Shown piece after piece: positions 19,301-27,316 of a stretch of DNA of 64,000 nucleotides (position 1 is the first letter of the stretch; every line of letters starts with the position of its first letter). The stretch is from contig DAITAA010000007.1 in assembly GCA_036824505.1 (NCBI GenBank), forward strand, positions 58,127 through 122,126, given 5' to 3'. Source of the DNA: SCUD01 sp036824505 (GTDB taxonomy: Bacteria > Pseudomonadota > Gammaproteobacteria > Steroidobacterales > Steroidobacteraceae). Position numbers and translations under genes: made by a program. The notes under the pieces were generated by a model. It saw only the letters and a program-made list of their open reading frames with translations, was not told where the DNA came from and did no database searches.

Positions 19301-19923
19301 CATCTGCTTCGCGCAAGCCCCGTTATGAACGCCGCGTCGCGGACGACCGGCGCCAGGCGCTGATCGACGCCACGATCGCCAGCCTGCGCCGGCATGGGCA
19401 CGAAGGCCTGTCGGTGCGACGCATCGCGGCCGAGGCTGGTGTATCGCTCGGCCTGATCAATCATCACTTCCCGAACAAGAACACACTGGTCGCCGAGAGC
19501 TATCGGTACTTCAGCCAGCAGCTGACCGAAGGATTCCGGGCTGCCGTCCTGCAGGCGCCGCCGGAACCGCGTGCGCGGCTGCGGGCGCTCTTCGAGGCCG
19601 TGTTTTCGCGGCCCAATCTCGATCCGCAGGTGCTGACCGCGTGGATCCAGTTCTGGGGACTGTTTCGCGATTCGCCGGAGATCCGCAGGGTTCACGACAA
19701 AGTCGGGCGGGGCTACGGCGAATTGCTGCGGCTCCTGCTTTCGGAGCTGCTGGAATCGGCAAAGCGGCCGCGATTCGACCTGCGTCTCGCCGCGATCGGC
19801 CTGACGGCCTTGCTCGACGGTCTCTGGCTGGAGTGGTGTCTGGACCCGAAGAATTTCCGCCCGGAGGAGGCGGTGGGCCTGTGCGAGGCATGGATTGAGG
19901 CCCTCACGCAGAGAAGAGATTGA
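19297..19923 (+). CDS. BetI-like TetR-family regulator
   Basis: 208 residues from a GTG that overlaps the previous stop (GTGA); the longer upstream frame lies inside the FAD gene. The HTH (GLSVRRIAAEAGVSLGLINHHFPNKNTLVAESYRYF) and overall length resemble BetI, the choline-responsive repressor of betaine synthesis, and the C-terminal TetR_C ligand domain is intact. As the last gene of the operon it probably autoregulates the GcvT-like/FAD operon in response to its substrate, perhaps a methylated amine; the ligand is inferred only from family. Confidence 0.85.
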   Translation: MTSASRKPRYERRVADDRRQALIDATIASLRRHGHEGLSVRRIAAEAGVSLGLINHHFPNKNTLVAESYRYFSQQLTEGFRAAVLQAPPEPRARLRALFEAVFSRPNLDPQVLTAWIQFWGLFRDSPEIRRVHDKVGRGYGELLRLLLSELLESAKRPRFDLRLAAIGLTALLDGLWLEWCLDPKNFRPEEAVGLCEAWIEALTQRRD

Positions 19924-20006
19924 GAACTTTGACCCATCCCGCCCATCCAACCCCAGCCACACTCCGCCGGCTCGAACAGCCAGCCTGACCAGCAGAGGAA
20001 GATTTC

Positions 20007-20768
20007 TTGGACCCAGGAAAACAGGAAATCCTGAGCAAGGTGCCGGAGGTCACCCTGGTCTTCTGGGTGATCAAGATCCTCGCCACGACCCTTGGCGAGA
20101 CCGGCGGCGATGCCGTGTCCATGTCCATGGATCTGGGTTATCTGTTAGGCACGGGAATTTTTTCGGTGATCTTCATCGTTGCGGTCATCGTGCAGATTTC
20201 CGCCAGGCAATTTCATCCGGTCGTGTACTGGGTGACGATTATCGCGACGACAACGGTGGGAACCACGCTGGCGGATTTTGCGGATCGCTCGCTCGGCATT
20301 GGCTACGCAGGCGGAACGACCATCCTGTTCACACTCCTGATGGCCTCACTGTTCATCTGGTATCGCACCCTCGGTTCCATAGCCGTGGATACGGTGAGCT
20401 CGCCGAAATCCGAAATGTTCTACTGGGTGACGATCATGTTTTCCCAGACCCTCGGCACGGCGCTTGGCGACTGGACGGCCGATTCAGCCGGGCTTGGCTA
20501 CAGCGGCGCTGCGATCGTGTTTGGAACCATGCTGGCGATCCTTGCCGCAGCGTATTACCGCACAAAGATATCGAGGACCGCGCTTTTCTGGGCGGCATTC
20601 ATCCTGACGCGGCCACTGGGCGCGGTGGTCGGCGACTTCCTGGACAAGCCGATCAGCGCGGGTGGCCTGAATCTGAGCCGCTATACGGCATCGATAGTTC
20701 TTGTTGCGCTGATTTCGGCATGTATCTTCATGTTCTCGCACAAGCCTGCGAAACACATCAGCGCCTGA
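20007..20768 (+). CDS. Membrane protein with four DUF347-type repeats (COG4705)
   Basis: 253 residues starting with TTG at 20007; GAGGAAG 5 bases upstream is a good ribosome-binding site and the frame has no better start. It is an integral membrane protein of about eight helices. Four repeats are visible, each an aromatic-W pair followed by a TxxG...D motif: residues 19-35 (TTLGETGGD), 74-91 (TTVGTTLADF), 139-156 (QTLGTALGDW) and 194-211 (RPLGAVVGDF). This is the 'repeat of unknown function' family COG4705. Function is unknown. It stands alone, convergent with puuB. Confidence 0.85.
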   Translation: MDPGKQEILSKVPEVTLVFWVIKILATTLGETGGDAVSMSMDLGYLLGTGIFSVIFIVAVIVQISARQFHPVVYWVTIIATTTVGTTLADFADRSLGIGYAGGTTILFTLLMASLFIWYRTLGSIAVDTVSSPKSEMFYWVTIMFSQTLGTALGDWTADSAGLGYSGAAIVFGTMLAILAAAYYRTKISRTALFWAAFILTRPLGAVVGDFLDKPISAGGLNLSRYTASIVLVALISACIFMFSHKPAKHISA

Positions 20769-20798
20769 CGTCCCGCCTGTCCCGAATCGACGGCTTCG

Positions 20799-22085
20799 TC
20801 AGGGAAGCAGGTCCCTCATCCGATACCACAGCATCGCGAGCACGAGTGCCGGCCGGCGTAACGCCATGCCGCCAGGGAAATCATGGTGGCGGATGCGCGA
20901 GTAGACATCGAAGCGCTCGGCCTGCCCGGCCATCGCCTCAGCCATGATCTTTCCGGCAATGCCGGTCAGCACCATGCCATGGCCCGAGAATCCCTGCAGG
21001 TAATACAGGTTAGGGTCCAGGCGGCCAAAGTCCGGTGCTCGATTCATCGTGATGTCGACGAAGCCGCCCCAGGCAAATTCGATTTCCGCATCCGCGAGCT
21101 GCGGAAAGACCCGCAACATGCGAAGCCGCGTTGCGCGTGCCGTGCCGGCCGGGTCGATGCCGGAATAGCTGACCCGGCCACCGAACAGCAGCCGGTGGTC
21201 CGCCGAGCGCAGGAAGTAGTCGAGCACCCAGTTGATGTCGCTGACCGCGATATTTTCCCGGATGAGCGCGGTCGCGCGCTCGGCGCCGAGCGGCCGCGTC
21301 GCGACGATGTAGGTCGCGACACCCATCGCCCTGCGTGCCAGATCCGGCGCAATTTCCCCGAGCCCGACATTCGCGCACAACGCAACCTGCTTTGCGCGCA
21401 CGCTGCCGGTTGCGGTCCGCACGGTGACCATCGGACCGCGCTCGACTGCCGTGACGTGGCTGCCCTCATGAAGAAGCACGCCGGCAGCTCGCGCAGCGGC
21501 GGCGAGCCCCAGTGTGTACTTGAGCGGATGGCAGTGGCCGGCAGCGTTGTCGTACAGCCCCGCGCAATAGCGCTTGGTCGCAAGCAGGTCCTCGACTTCG
21601 GCCCGCTCCAGCAAGCGCGTGGAGCGGTAGCCGTAATCCTCGTTGAATTCCCGATGCCATTCCCGCAGTTCATCGCGCTGCCGCGGCTTGACCGCGGCGT
21701 GCATCTGGCCCCAGGCGAGGTCACACTCGATCGCATGGCGGCGGACCCGCTCGCGCAGCAGATCGGCGCCCTCGATCGTAAAATCCCAGAGCCGGCGCGC
21801 GTCCGCACGGCCGATTTGCGAGTCAAGCTTCTGCTGGCTGCAGGCATAGCCGGGGATCAGCTGCCCGCCGGAGCGGCCCGAAGCACCAAATCCGGCCCGC
21901 TCGGCCTCCAGCAGCACGACCTTGTAACCACGCTCCGCCAGGTGCAGTGCGGTCGAGCAGCCGGCAATGCCGGCGCCGACCACGCAGACATCGGCCGCGA
22001 TGTCGCCTGCCAACGCGGGACTCGCTGCCGGTCGCGTGACCGATGCCTCGTACCAGCTCGGTGCCGGTGCGTGGGCGAGATTCAT
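20799..22085 (-). CDS. puuB: Gamma-glutamylputrescine oxidase-like FAD oxidoreductase
   Basis: 428 residues from the ATG at 22085, which overlaps the puuA stop by 4 bases; a few extra upstream codons are possible but overlap puuA. DAO-family features: ADVCVVGAGIAGCSTALHLAERG for FAD, then GFGASGRSGGQL, which is very close to E. coli PuuB. It oxidises gamma-glutamylputrescine to the aldehyde, giving H2O2 and ammonium. Pairing with puuA supports this role over other DAO-family amine oxidases. Confidence 0.85.
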   Translation of the reverse strand: MNLAHAPAPSWYEASVTRPAASPALAGDIAADVCVVGAGIAGCSTALHLAERGYKVVLLEAERAGFGASGRSGGQLIPGYACSQQKLDSQIGRADARRLWDFTIEGADLLRERVRRHAIECDLAWGQMHAAVKPRQRDELREWHREFNEDYGYRSTRLLERAEVEDLLATKRYCAGLYDNAAGHCHPLKYTLGLAAAARAAGVLLHEGSHVTAVERGPMVTVRTATGSVRAKQVALCANVGLGEIAPDLARRAMGVATYIVATRPLGAERATALIRENIAVSDINWVLDYFLRSADHRLLFGGRVSYSGIDPAGTARATRLRMLRVFPQLADAEIEFAWGGFVDITMNRAPDFGRLDPNLYYLQGFSGHGMVLTGIAGKIMAEAMAGQAERFDVYSRIRHHDFPGGMALRRPALVLAMLWYRMRDLLP

Positions 22086-23461
22086 ACGGGCTCCAGGTAC
22101 CACGCAAAATCGAGCGGCGAGAGGCGCAGCGCGAAATCCTGCATTTCGCCGCGGCGCGTCACTTCATACAGCTGCACGAAACGCTCGCCCAGGTAGTCAC
22201 GCAGTACGCGGCTTGTGCCAAAACATGCGAGCGCCGTCGGCCAATCGGTCGGCAGTTTCGGGGCCGAGAGCCGTTGCGTGTAGGCATTTCCGGCAAGCGG
22301 TTCCGGAGCAGGCAGCTTCTTTTCGATGCCGTGCAACATGCCAGCGAGCACGACCGCCGTCAGCAGGTAGGGGTTGGCATCGGCGCCCGCGACCCGGTGT
22401 TCCAGGCGCCGGTTTTCGGCGTCGGAGATCGGGATACGCACCGCAACGCCGCGGTTGTTGTAACCCCAGGTCGCGTGCATCGGCACGTAGGACTCAGGCC
22501 GCAGGCGGCGATACGAGTTCGCGTTCGGCGCAAACACCGCCATGCCATCGGCCATCGTCACGAGCAGCCCCGCCGCGGCCTGTTTCAGCAGGTCGTTGCC
22601 GAGCGTATCCGGGGAGGCGAACGCGTTCTTGCCGTCTGCATCCTGCACGCTGATGTGAATGTGCATGCCGCTGCCGGCCATGTCCTCGTACGGCTTGGCC
22701 ATGAAGGTTGCTTCCAGCCCATGGCGGAGTGCCACGCCCTTCACGATGCGCTTGAAGCGTATCGCCTGGTCGCAGGCGAGGCGGGCATCGGCCACGTGCC
22801 GAAGATTGACTTCCCACTGGCTCGGCCCGTACTCCGCGAGCGCGGTGCCGGTCGGGACATTCTGTTCCGCGCAGGTCGCTGCGATCTCGGAGAGGATGTC
22901 GGACACGGAATCGAGATCCGCCATGGAATTGATCTGCGTGCGGTGCTCGCGCCGTCCGGTCAGCCGCGAGGGCGGCGGCTGGGCATGACCCGCGGGCGTG
23001 CGTTCCGGATCCACGAAATAAAACTCGAGTTCGAGGGCGACGACCGGCCGCCAGCCGCGCGCGGCATAACGTTCGAGTACCTTGTCCAGCACATGGCGCG
23101 GATCGCCAAAGAACGGCTGGAGATCGTGATCGAGCATCTGCACCTGCAGTTGCGCAACGCTCGGCCCCATCCATGGCGACGCCAACAAGCTGCCCGGCAC
23201 CGGTACGCAGGGCCGGTCGGCATCGCCTTCGTCGAAGCCAAGACCGGTTGCCTGGATGGTCCCGCCCATCACGTCGAGCGCGAACATGGAGCCCGGCAGG
23301 TACATGCCCTTGTCGTAGACGGTCGCGAGATCGGCGACGTCCACACGCTTGCCGCGCAGGATGCCCGAGAGGTCCGGCAACAGCAGGTCCACGACCCTCA
23401 CGGCCGGTCGCGCGGCGAGGAAGGCCTGGGCATTTGAAAAATCGTCGCGGAGCAGGGCCAT
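22082..23461 (-). CDS. puuA: Gamma-glutamylpolyamine synthetase (glutamine-synthetase family), copy 1
   Basis: 459 residues of the glutamine synthetase fold. LELEFYFVD is the N-terminal metal-binding region, GSGMHIHISVQDADG the glutamate/metal region, and NSYRRLRPESYVP the nucleotide/phosphate region. It ligates glutamate to putrescine or another polyamine at the expense of ATP. It is divergent from puuD and co-transcribed with puuB, corresponding in layout to spuI of Pseudomonas aeruginosa, which lies divergent from spuABCDEFGH. True glutamine synthetase is unlikely because of the context and the second paralog across the promoter. Confidence 0.87.
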   Translation of the reverse strand: MALLRDDFSNAQAFLAARPAVRVVDLLLPDLSGILRGKRVDVADLATVYDKGMYLPGSMFALDVMGGTIQATGLGFDEGDADRPCVPVPGSLLASPWMGPSVAQLQVQMLDHDLQPFFGDPRHVLDKVLERYAARGWRPVVALELEFYFVDPERTPAGHAQPPPSRLTGRREHRTQINSMADLDSVSDILSEIAATCAEQNVPTGTALAEYGPSQWEVNLRHVADARLACDQAIRFKRIVKGVALRHGLEATFMAKPYEDMAGSGMHIHISVQDADGKNAFASPDTLGNDLLKQAAAGLLVTMADGMAVFAPNANSYRRLRPESYVPMHATWGYNNRGVAVRIPISDAENRRLEHRVAGADANPYLLTAVVLAGMLHGIEKKLPAPEPLAGNAYTQRLSAPKLPTDWPTALACFGTSRVLRDYLGERFVQLYEVTRRGEMQDFALRLSPLDFAWYLEPV

Positions 23462-23702
23462 GGCGCACCGGGCGTTTAAGATCTTGAGTCGCGGGCCCGG
23501 GAGGGCCGCCCCTCAGGATAACCAGCGGTCATAAGACCGGGCAAGGATTATGCATCGCAAAATCGTGCTCTGAGTGACGAAAACAAGCCAAAGATCGGCC
23601 TTTTCCGGCTGAACGACGGCCGGGCGGCGGCCCCCCTTCCTGTGAGACAATAGGGCAGTTGAGCAGGCCCCCATTTCGGGGGCCGTTCAAAATAATTAAC
23701 AG
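23462..23702. promoter_or_regulatory. Divergent promoter region of the polyamine locus
   Basis: 241 bases between puuA and puuD. Two symmetric elements are seen: CGGTC-ATAA-GACCG at 23526-23539, a possible operator half-way between the genes, and a GC-rich hairpin at 23666-23684 close to puuD (separate entry). No clean sigma-70 pair could be picked for either gene. Confidence 0.5.
23666..23684 (+). other. Stem-loop in the puuD leader
   Basis: Perfect 7-bp stem GGCCCCC/GGGGGCC around an ATTTC loop, ending 18 bases before the puuD ATG. It is followed by GTTCAAAATAATT rather than a T-run, so it is not a simple terminator. It could be a leader structure affecting translation of puuD, which has no clear ribosome-binding site. 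Confidence 0.45.
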
Positions 23703-24461
23703 ATGCCTATGCGCAAGCCTGTCATCGGTATTCCGGCCGACCGCCGTCTTATCAGCCCGCACTGGTACCACTGCGTCGGCGAAAAATACATCAACGCGGT
23801 CGTCCAGGCGGCGGATGCGGTGCCCGTGCTAGTGCCGGCATTGGGCGAACAGCATCTCGAAGACTGGCTGGAGTCCTTCGACGGCATCCTGTTCACGGGC
23901 AGCGCCTCCAATGTCGAGCCGCACCGTTATCAGGGCGAGCCATCGGCACCCGGTACGTTGCACGACCCGGAGCGCGATGCCACGACCCTGCCGATGATCA
24001 CGAGCGCCGTAGAGGCGGGCCTGCCGGTATTCGGGATTTGCCGCGGGTTCCAGGAAATGAATGTGGCCTTCGGCGGCTCGCTGGTGCAGAAGCTGCAGGA
24101 GCTGCCTGGCAAGCTCGATCATCGGGAGGACAAGACGCAGCCCCTCGAGGTCCAGTACGCACCGGCGCACGAGGTCGAATTGACCGAGGGCGGGCTGCTC
24201 CATCGCCTCGCGGGGAGCCGCCGTATCAAGGTCAATTCCGTGCATTCGCAGGGCGTCGAACGCCTGGGTTCGAAGCTGTTGACCGAGGCAGTCGCTGAGG
24301 ACGGCGTGATCGAGGCATTTCGCATCGAAGGCGCGCCGGCCTTTGCGCTCGCGGTGCAATGGCACCCGGAATGGAAAGTCATGGACAACCCGTTTTCACG
24401 TCAGATATTTGCGGCTTTCGGCCAGGCCGGGCGCGAACGGGCCTCGAGGCGCGGCAGATGA
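23703..24461 (+). CDS. puuD: Gamma-glutamyl-GABA hydrolase family protein
   Basis: 252 residues, class I glutamine-amidotransferase-like (peptidase C26). Catalytic Cys113 in FGICRGFQE, His221 and Glu223 in WHPEW are present. It frees the product (GABA or analogue) from its gamma-glutamyl carrier and so ends the glutamylated polyamine pathway. Start is the ATG at 23703 or the ATG two codons later (MRKPVIGIPAD). First gene of a plus-strand operon, overlapping puuA2 by 4 bases; matches spuA in Pseudomonas. Confidence 0.9.
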   Translation: MPMRKPVIGIPADRRLISPHWYHCVGEKYINAVVQAADAVPVLVPALGEQHLEDWLESFDGILFTGSASNVEPHRYQGEPSAPGTLHDPERDATTLPMITSAVEAGLPVFGICRGFQEMNVAFGGSLVQKLQELPGKLDHREDKTQPLEVQYAPAHEVELTEGGLLHRLAGSRRIKVNSVHSQGVERLGSKLLTEAVAEDGVIEAFRIEGAPAFALAVQWHPEWKVMDNPFSRQIFAAFGQAGRERASRRGR

Positions 24462-25792
24462 GCGAAATCAAGCAGTTCCTGCGCGATCATTCGATCACCG
24501 AAGTCGAGGCGATCATCGCGGACATGGCCGGTGTCGCGCGCGGCAAGATCATGCCGGCCGAGAAATACGCGGAAGACGAGGGCATGCGCCTGCCCGAATC
24601 GATCTTCCTGCAGACCGTCACTGGCGAATACCCGGATGACGACAGTTCCATTCATCCTTCGGAAATCGACATCGACCTGATCGGTGACCCGAAGACCATC
24701 CGGGTCGTTCCCTGGGCCGCGGATCCGTCCGCGCAGGTCATCCACGACTGTTTTTACGATGATGGGCGTCCCGTGCCGATGTCGCCGCGCTACGTGCTGC
24801 GACGGGTTCTCGATCTCTACGCTGCACGCGGCTGGCGGCCAGTGTGCGCGCCAGAGCTGGAGTTCTACCTGGTCGAGCCGAATACCGACGCGGATTATCC
24901 GCTGAAGCCCCCGATCGGCCGTTCGGGACGCCCCGAAATCGGCCGCCAGGCCTACAGCATCGCGGCGGTCAATGAATTCGACCCGCTGTTCGACGACATC
25001 TATGCATTTTGCGAGGCGCAGAACCTCGACATCGACACGCTGATCCACGAGGCCGGCGCGGCGCAGATGGAAATCAACCTGATCCACGGCGACGCGCTCG
25101 ACCTCGCGGACCAGGCCTTCCTGTTCAAGCGCACGGCGCGCGAGGCCGCACTGCGCCACAAGATGTATGCGACCTTCATGGCGAAGCCGCTCGCCAACGA
25201 ACCCGGCAGCGCCATGCACATCCACCAGAGCATCGTGGACAGCAAGACTGGCGACAATGTGTTCAGCGATGCCGAAGGCAAGGCGACACCGCTGTTCGAG
25301 GCCCATATCGCCGGGCTGCAGAAGTACCTGCCGGCGTCGATGTCCCTGCTCGCGCCGAACGTCAACAGCTATCGCCGCATCACGCGCTACAACATGGCAC
25401 CGATCAACGTGCAGTGGGGTCTCGACAATCGCACCGCCGGCCTGCGCGTGCCGTTCTCCGAGCCGCAGGCGCGCCGCATCGAAAACCGCCTGGGCGGAGC
25501 GGATGCCAATCCGTACCTTGCGATTGCGGCATCGCTTGCCTGCGGATATCTCGGCATGATCGAGGGCCTGAAGCCGACCGATCCGATCACGGGCTCGGCC
25601 TACGAGCTGCCATTCTCGCTGCCGATGACGCTCGCAGACGCGCTGGCGATGCTGCGCGGCTGCAAGCCGCTGGTCGAGGTGTTCGGCGAGCGCTTCGTCG
25701 CGGCGTATTGCGCGGTCAAGGAAAACGAGTACGAGACCTTTTCACGGGTGATCAGTTCATGGGAGCGCGAGCACCTGCTGTTGAATGTCTGA
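24458..25792 (+). CDS. puuA: Gamma-glutamylpolyamine synthetase (glutamine-synthetase family), copy 2
   Basis: 444 residues from the ATG overlapping the puuD stop. ELEFYLVEP, GSAMHIHQSIVD and NSYRRITRYNMAPIN are the conserved glutamine-synthetase-family active-site segments; the N-terminus IIADMAGVARGKIMP is typical of PuuA/SpuB proteins. It probably acts on a different polyamine, or with different kinetics, from the divergent copy at 22082-23461. Matches spuB in the Pseudomonas spu operon. Confidence 0.88.
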   Translation: MSEIKQFLRDHSITEVEAIIADMAGVARGKIMPAEKYAEDEGMRLPESIFLQTVTGEYPDDDSSIHPSEIDIDLIGDPKTIRVVPWAADPSAQVIHDCFYDDGRPVPMSPRYVLRRVLDLYAARGWRPVCAPELEFYLVEPNTDADYPLKPPIGRSGRPEIGRQAYSIAAVNEFDPLFDDIYAFCEAQNLDIDTLIHEAGAAQMEINLIHGDALDLADQAFLFKRTAREAALRHKMYATFMAKPLANEPGSAMHIHQSIVDSKTGDNVFSDAEGKATPLFEAHIAGLQKYLPASMSLLAPNVNSYRRITRYNMAPINVQWGLDNRTAGLRVPFSEPQARRIENRLGGADANPYLAIAASLACGYLGMIEGLKPTDPITGSAYELPFSLPMTLADALAMLRGCKPLVEVFGERFVAAYCAVKENEYETFSRVISSWEREHLLLNV

Positions 25793-25808
25793 ACGAGCGA
25801 GATCCCCC

Positions 25809-27194
25809 ATGAGTGCAAAGCCCCGCAATGTCGAGCGCACGACCCGCGACTGGCAGGAGCTGGATGCCCGGCATTACCTGCATCCATTCACCGATTTCCG
25901 TGCGCTCGCGGCCGAGGGTTCGCGGATCATCACGCGCGCCGATGGCGTCTATCTCTACGACTCCGAGGGCCGCAAGATCCTGGACGGCATGTCGGGGCTC
26001 TGGTGCGTCAACATCGGCTACGGACGCGACCAGCTCGCCGATGTTGCCGCGCGCCAGATGCGCGAGCTGCCCTTTTACAACAGCTTCTTCAAGAGCGCTC
26101 ATCCGCCTGCGATCGAGCTTTCGAGGCAGCTTGCCGAACTGACACCCCCGCAATTCAATCACGTGTTCTTCACGAACTCTGGATCCGAGGCCAACGACAC
26201 GATCGTCCGGATGACCCGCCGCTACTGGGACCTGATGGGCCAGCCGAAGCGCAGCGTGATCATCAGCCGGATCAATGCCTATCACGGCAGCACCATGGCC
26301 GGCGCGAGCCTCGGAGGGATGGCCGCCATGCATGCGCAGGGCGGACTGCCGATCCCGGACATCGTCCACATCGAGCAGCCATACTGGTTCGAGAATGGCA
26401 TCGACGTGGCCCCGGCGGAATACGGCTTGCGGGCCGCACGCCGGCTTGCCGAAAAGATCGAGGAGCTCGGCCCTGAGCGTATAGCCGCATTCATCGGCGA
26501 GCCGATCCAGGGCGCCGGCGGCGTGATCGTCCCGCCGGACACCTACTGGCCGGAGATCCAGCGGATCTGCCGCGAGTACGGAATCCTCCTGATCTCGGAC
26601 GAAGTGATCTGCGGTTTTGGCCGCACCGGGCGCTGGTTCGGTTGCGAGCATTTTGGCGTCGAGCCGGATTTCATGACGATCGCCAAGGGCATAACCTCAG
26701 GCTACCAGCCCCTCGGCGGGGCGATGGTATCGGACCGGGTCGCCGAGGTCCTGATTGGAAAAGGTGGCGAATTCAATCATGGCTTCACCTGGTCCGGTCA
26801 CCCGGTTGCCTGCGCGGTCGCCATCGAAAACCTCGCAATCATGCGACGCGAGCGCCTGGTCGAGCGGGTGCAGGAGGACATCGGTCCCTACCTGCAACGG
26901 CGCTGGCGGGAACTGGCCGACCATCCGCTGGTTGGCGAAGTCCGGGGTGTGGGCCTGATCGGAGCGCTGGAACTCGTCGCCCACAAGGGCAGCAAGACCC
27001 TGTTCCGCAATCGCGGCGAAACCGGGCTGAAATGCCGCGACCACTGTTTTGCAAATGGCCTGGTCATGCGGGCGGTCCGGGACACCATGATCATCGCCCC
27101 GCCGCTGGTCATCACCAAGGACGAGGTGGACGAACTGATCGAAAAGGCGCGGCTCTGCCTGGATCTGACCGCCGCCGACATCGGGGTAGGCTAA
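25809..27194 (+). CDS. spuC: Putrescine-pyruvate aminotransferase (class III)
   Basis: 461 residues. The sequence is strikingly like Pseudomonas SpuC along its whole length, for example MSGLWCVNIGYGRDQL, RQMRELPFYNSFF and EPIQGAGGVIVPPDTYW. PLP binds Lys293 in TIAKGITSGY; ISDEVICGFGRTG is the cofactor-contact Asp region. It moves the amino group of putrescine (or cadaverine, spermidine) to pyruvate. The ATG at 25809 is preferred; an ATG at 25785 that overlaps the puuA2 stop is possible. Confidence 0.92.
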   Translation: MSAKPRNVERTTRDWQELDARHYLHPFTDFRALAAEGSRIITRADGVYLYDSEGRKILDGMSGLWCVNIGYGRDQLADVAARQMRELPFYNSFFKSAHPPAIELSRQLAELTPPQFNHVFFTNSGSEANDTIVRMTRRYWDLMGQPKRSVIISRINAYHGSTMAGASLGGMAAMHAQGGLPIPDIVHIEQPYWFENGIDVAPAEYGLRAARRLAEKIEELGPERIAAFIGEPIQGAGGVIVPPDTYWPEIQRICREYGILLISDEVICGFGRTGRWFGCEHFGVEPDFMTIAKGITSGYQPLGGAMVSDRVAEVLIGKGGEFNHGFTWSGHPVACAVAIENLAIMRRERLVERVQEDIGPYLQRRWRELADHPLVGEVRGVGLIGALELVAHKGSKTLFRNRGETGLKCRDHCFANGLVMRAVRDTMIIAPPLVITKDEVDELIEKARLCLDLTAADIGVG

Positions 27195-27229
27195 GGGCGA
27201 TTCGAGAGACACGCGGACCCGCCGGGCGC

Positions 27230-27238
27230 TGTTATATT
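27230..27238 (+). promoter_or_regulatory. Extended -10 promoter candidate for the polyamine transport genes
   Basis: TGTTATATT fits the extended -10 consensus TGnTATAAT with one mismatch. It lies in the 122-base spuC-potF gap and would give a leader of about 70 bases. The leader contains two GC-rich hairpins: 27253-27269 (CCGGA...TCCGG core) and 27289-27301 (CCGGGC-AAT-GCCCGG), the second next to the potF ribosome-binding site. A GGGTCCGGGC repeat occurs at 27261 and 27285. Confidence 0.4.
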
Positions 27239-27316
27239 AGAGGCCGAAGCCCCGGATCCAGGGTCCGGGCGAGAACGACACATGGGGTCCGGGCAATGCC
27301 CGGGAGAGAGGCAATC

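Noticed and set aside
26642..27316. N-terminal extension of potF
   Set aside because: It overlaps spuC in another frame; the lipoprotein signal and ribosome-binding site fix the start at 27317.
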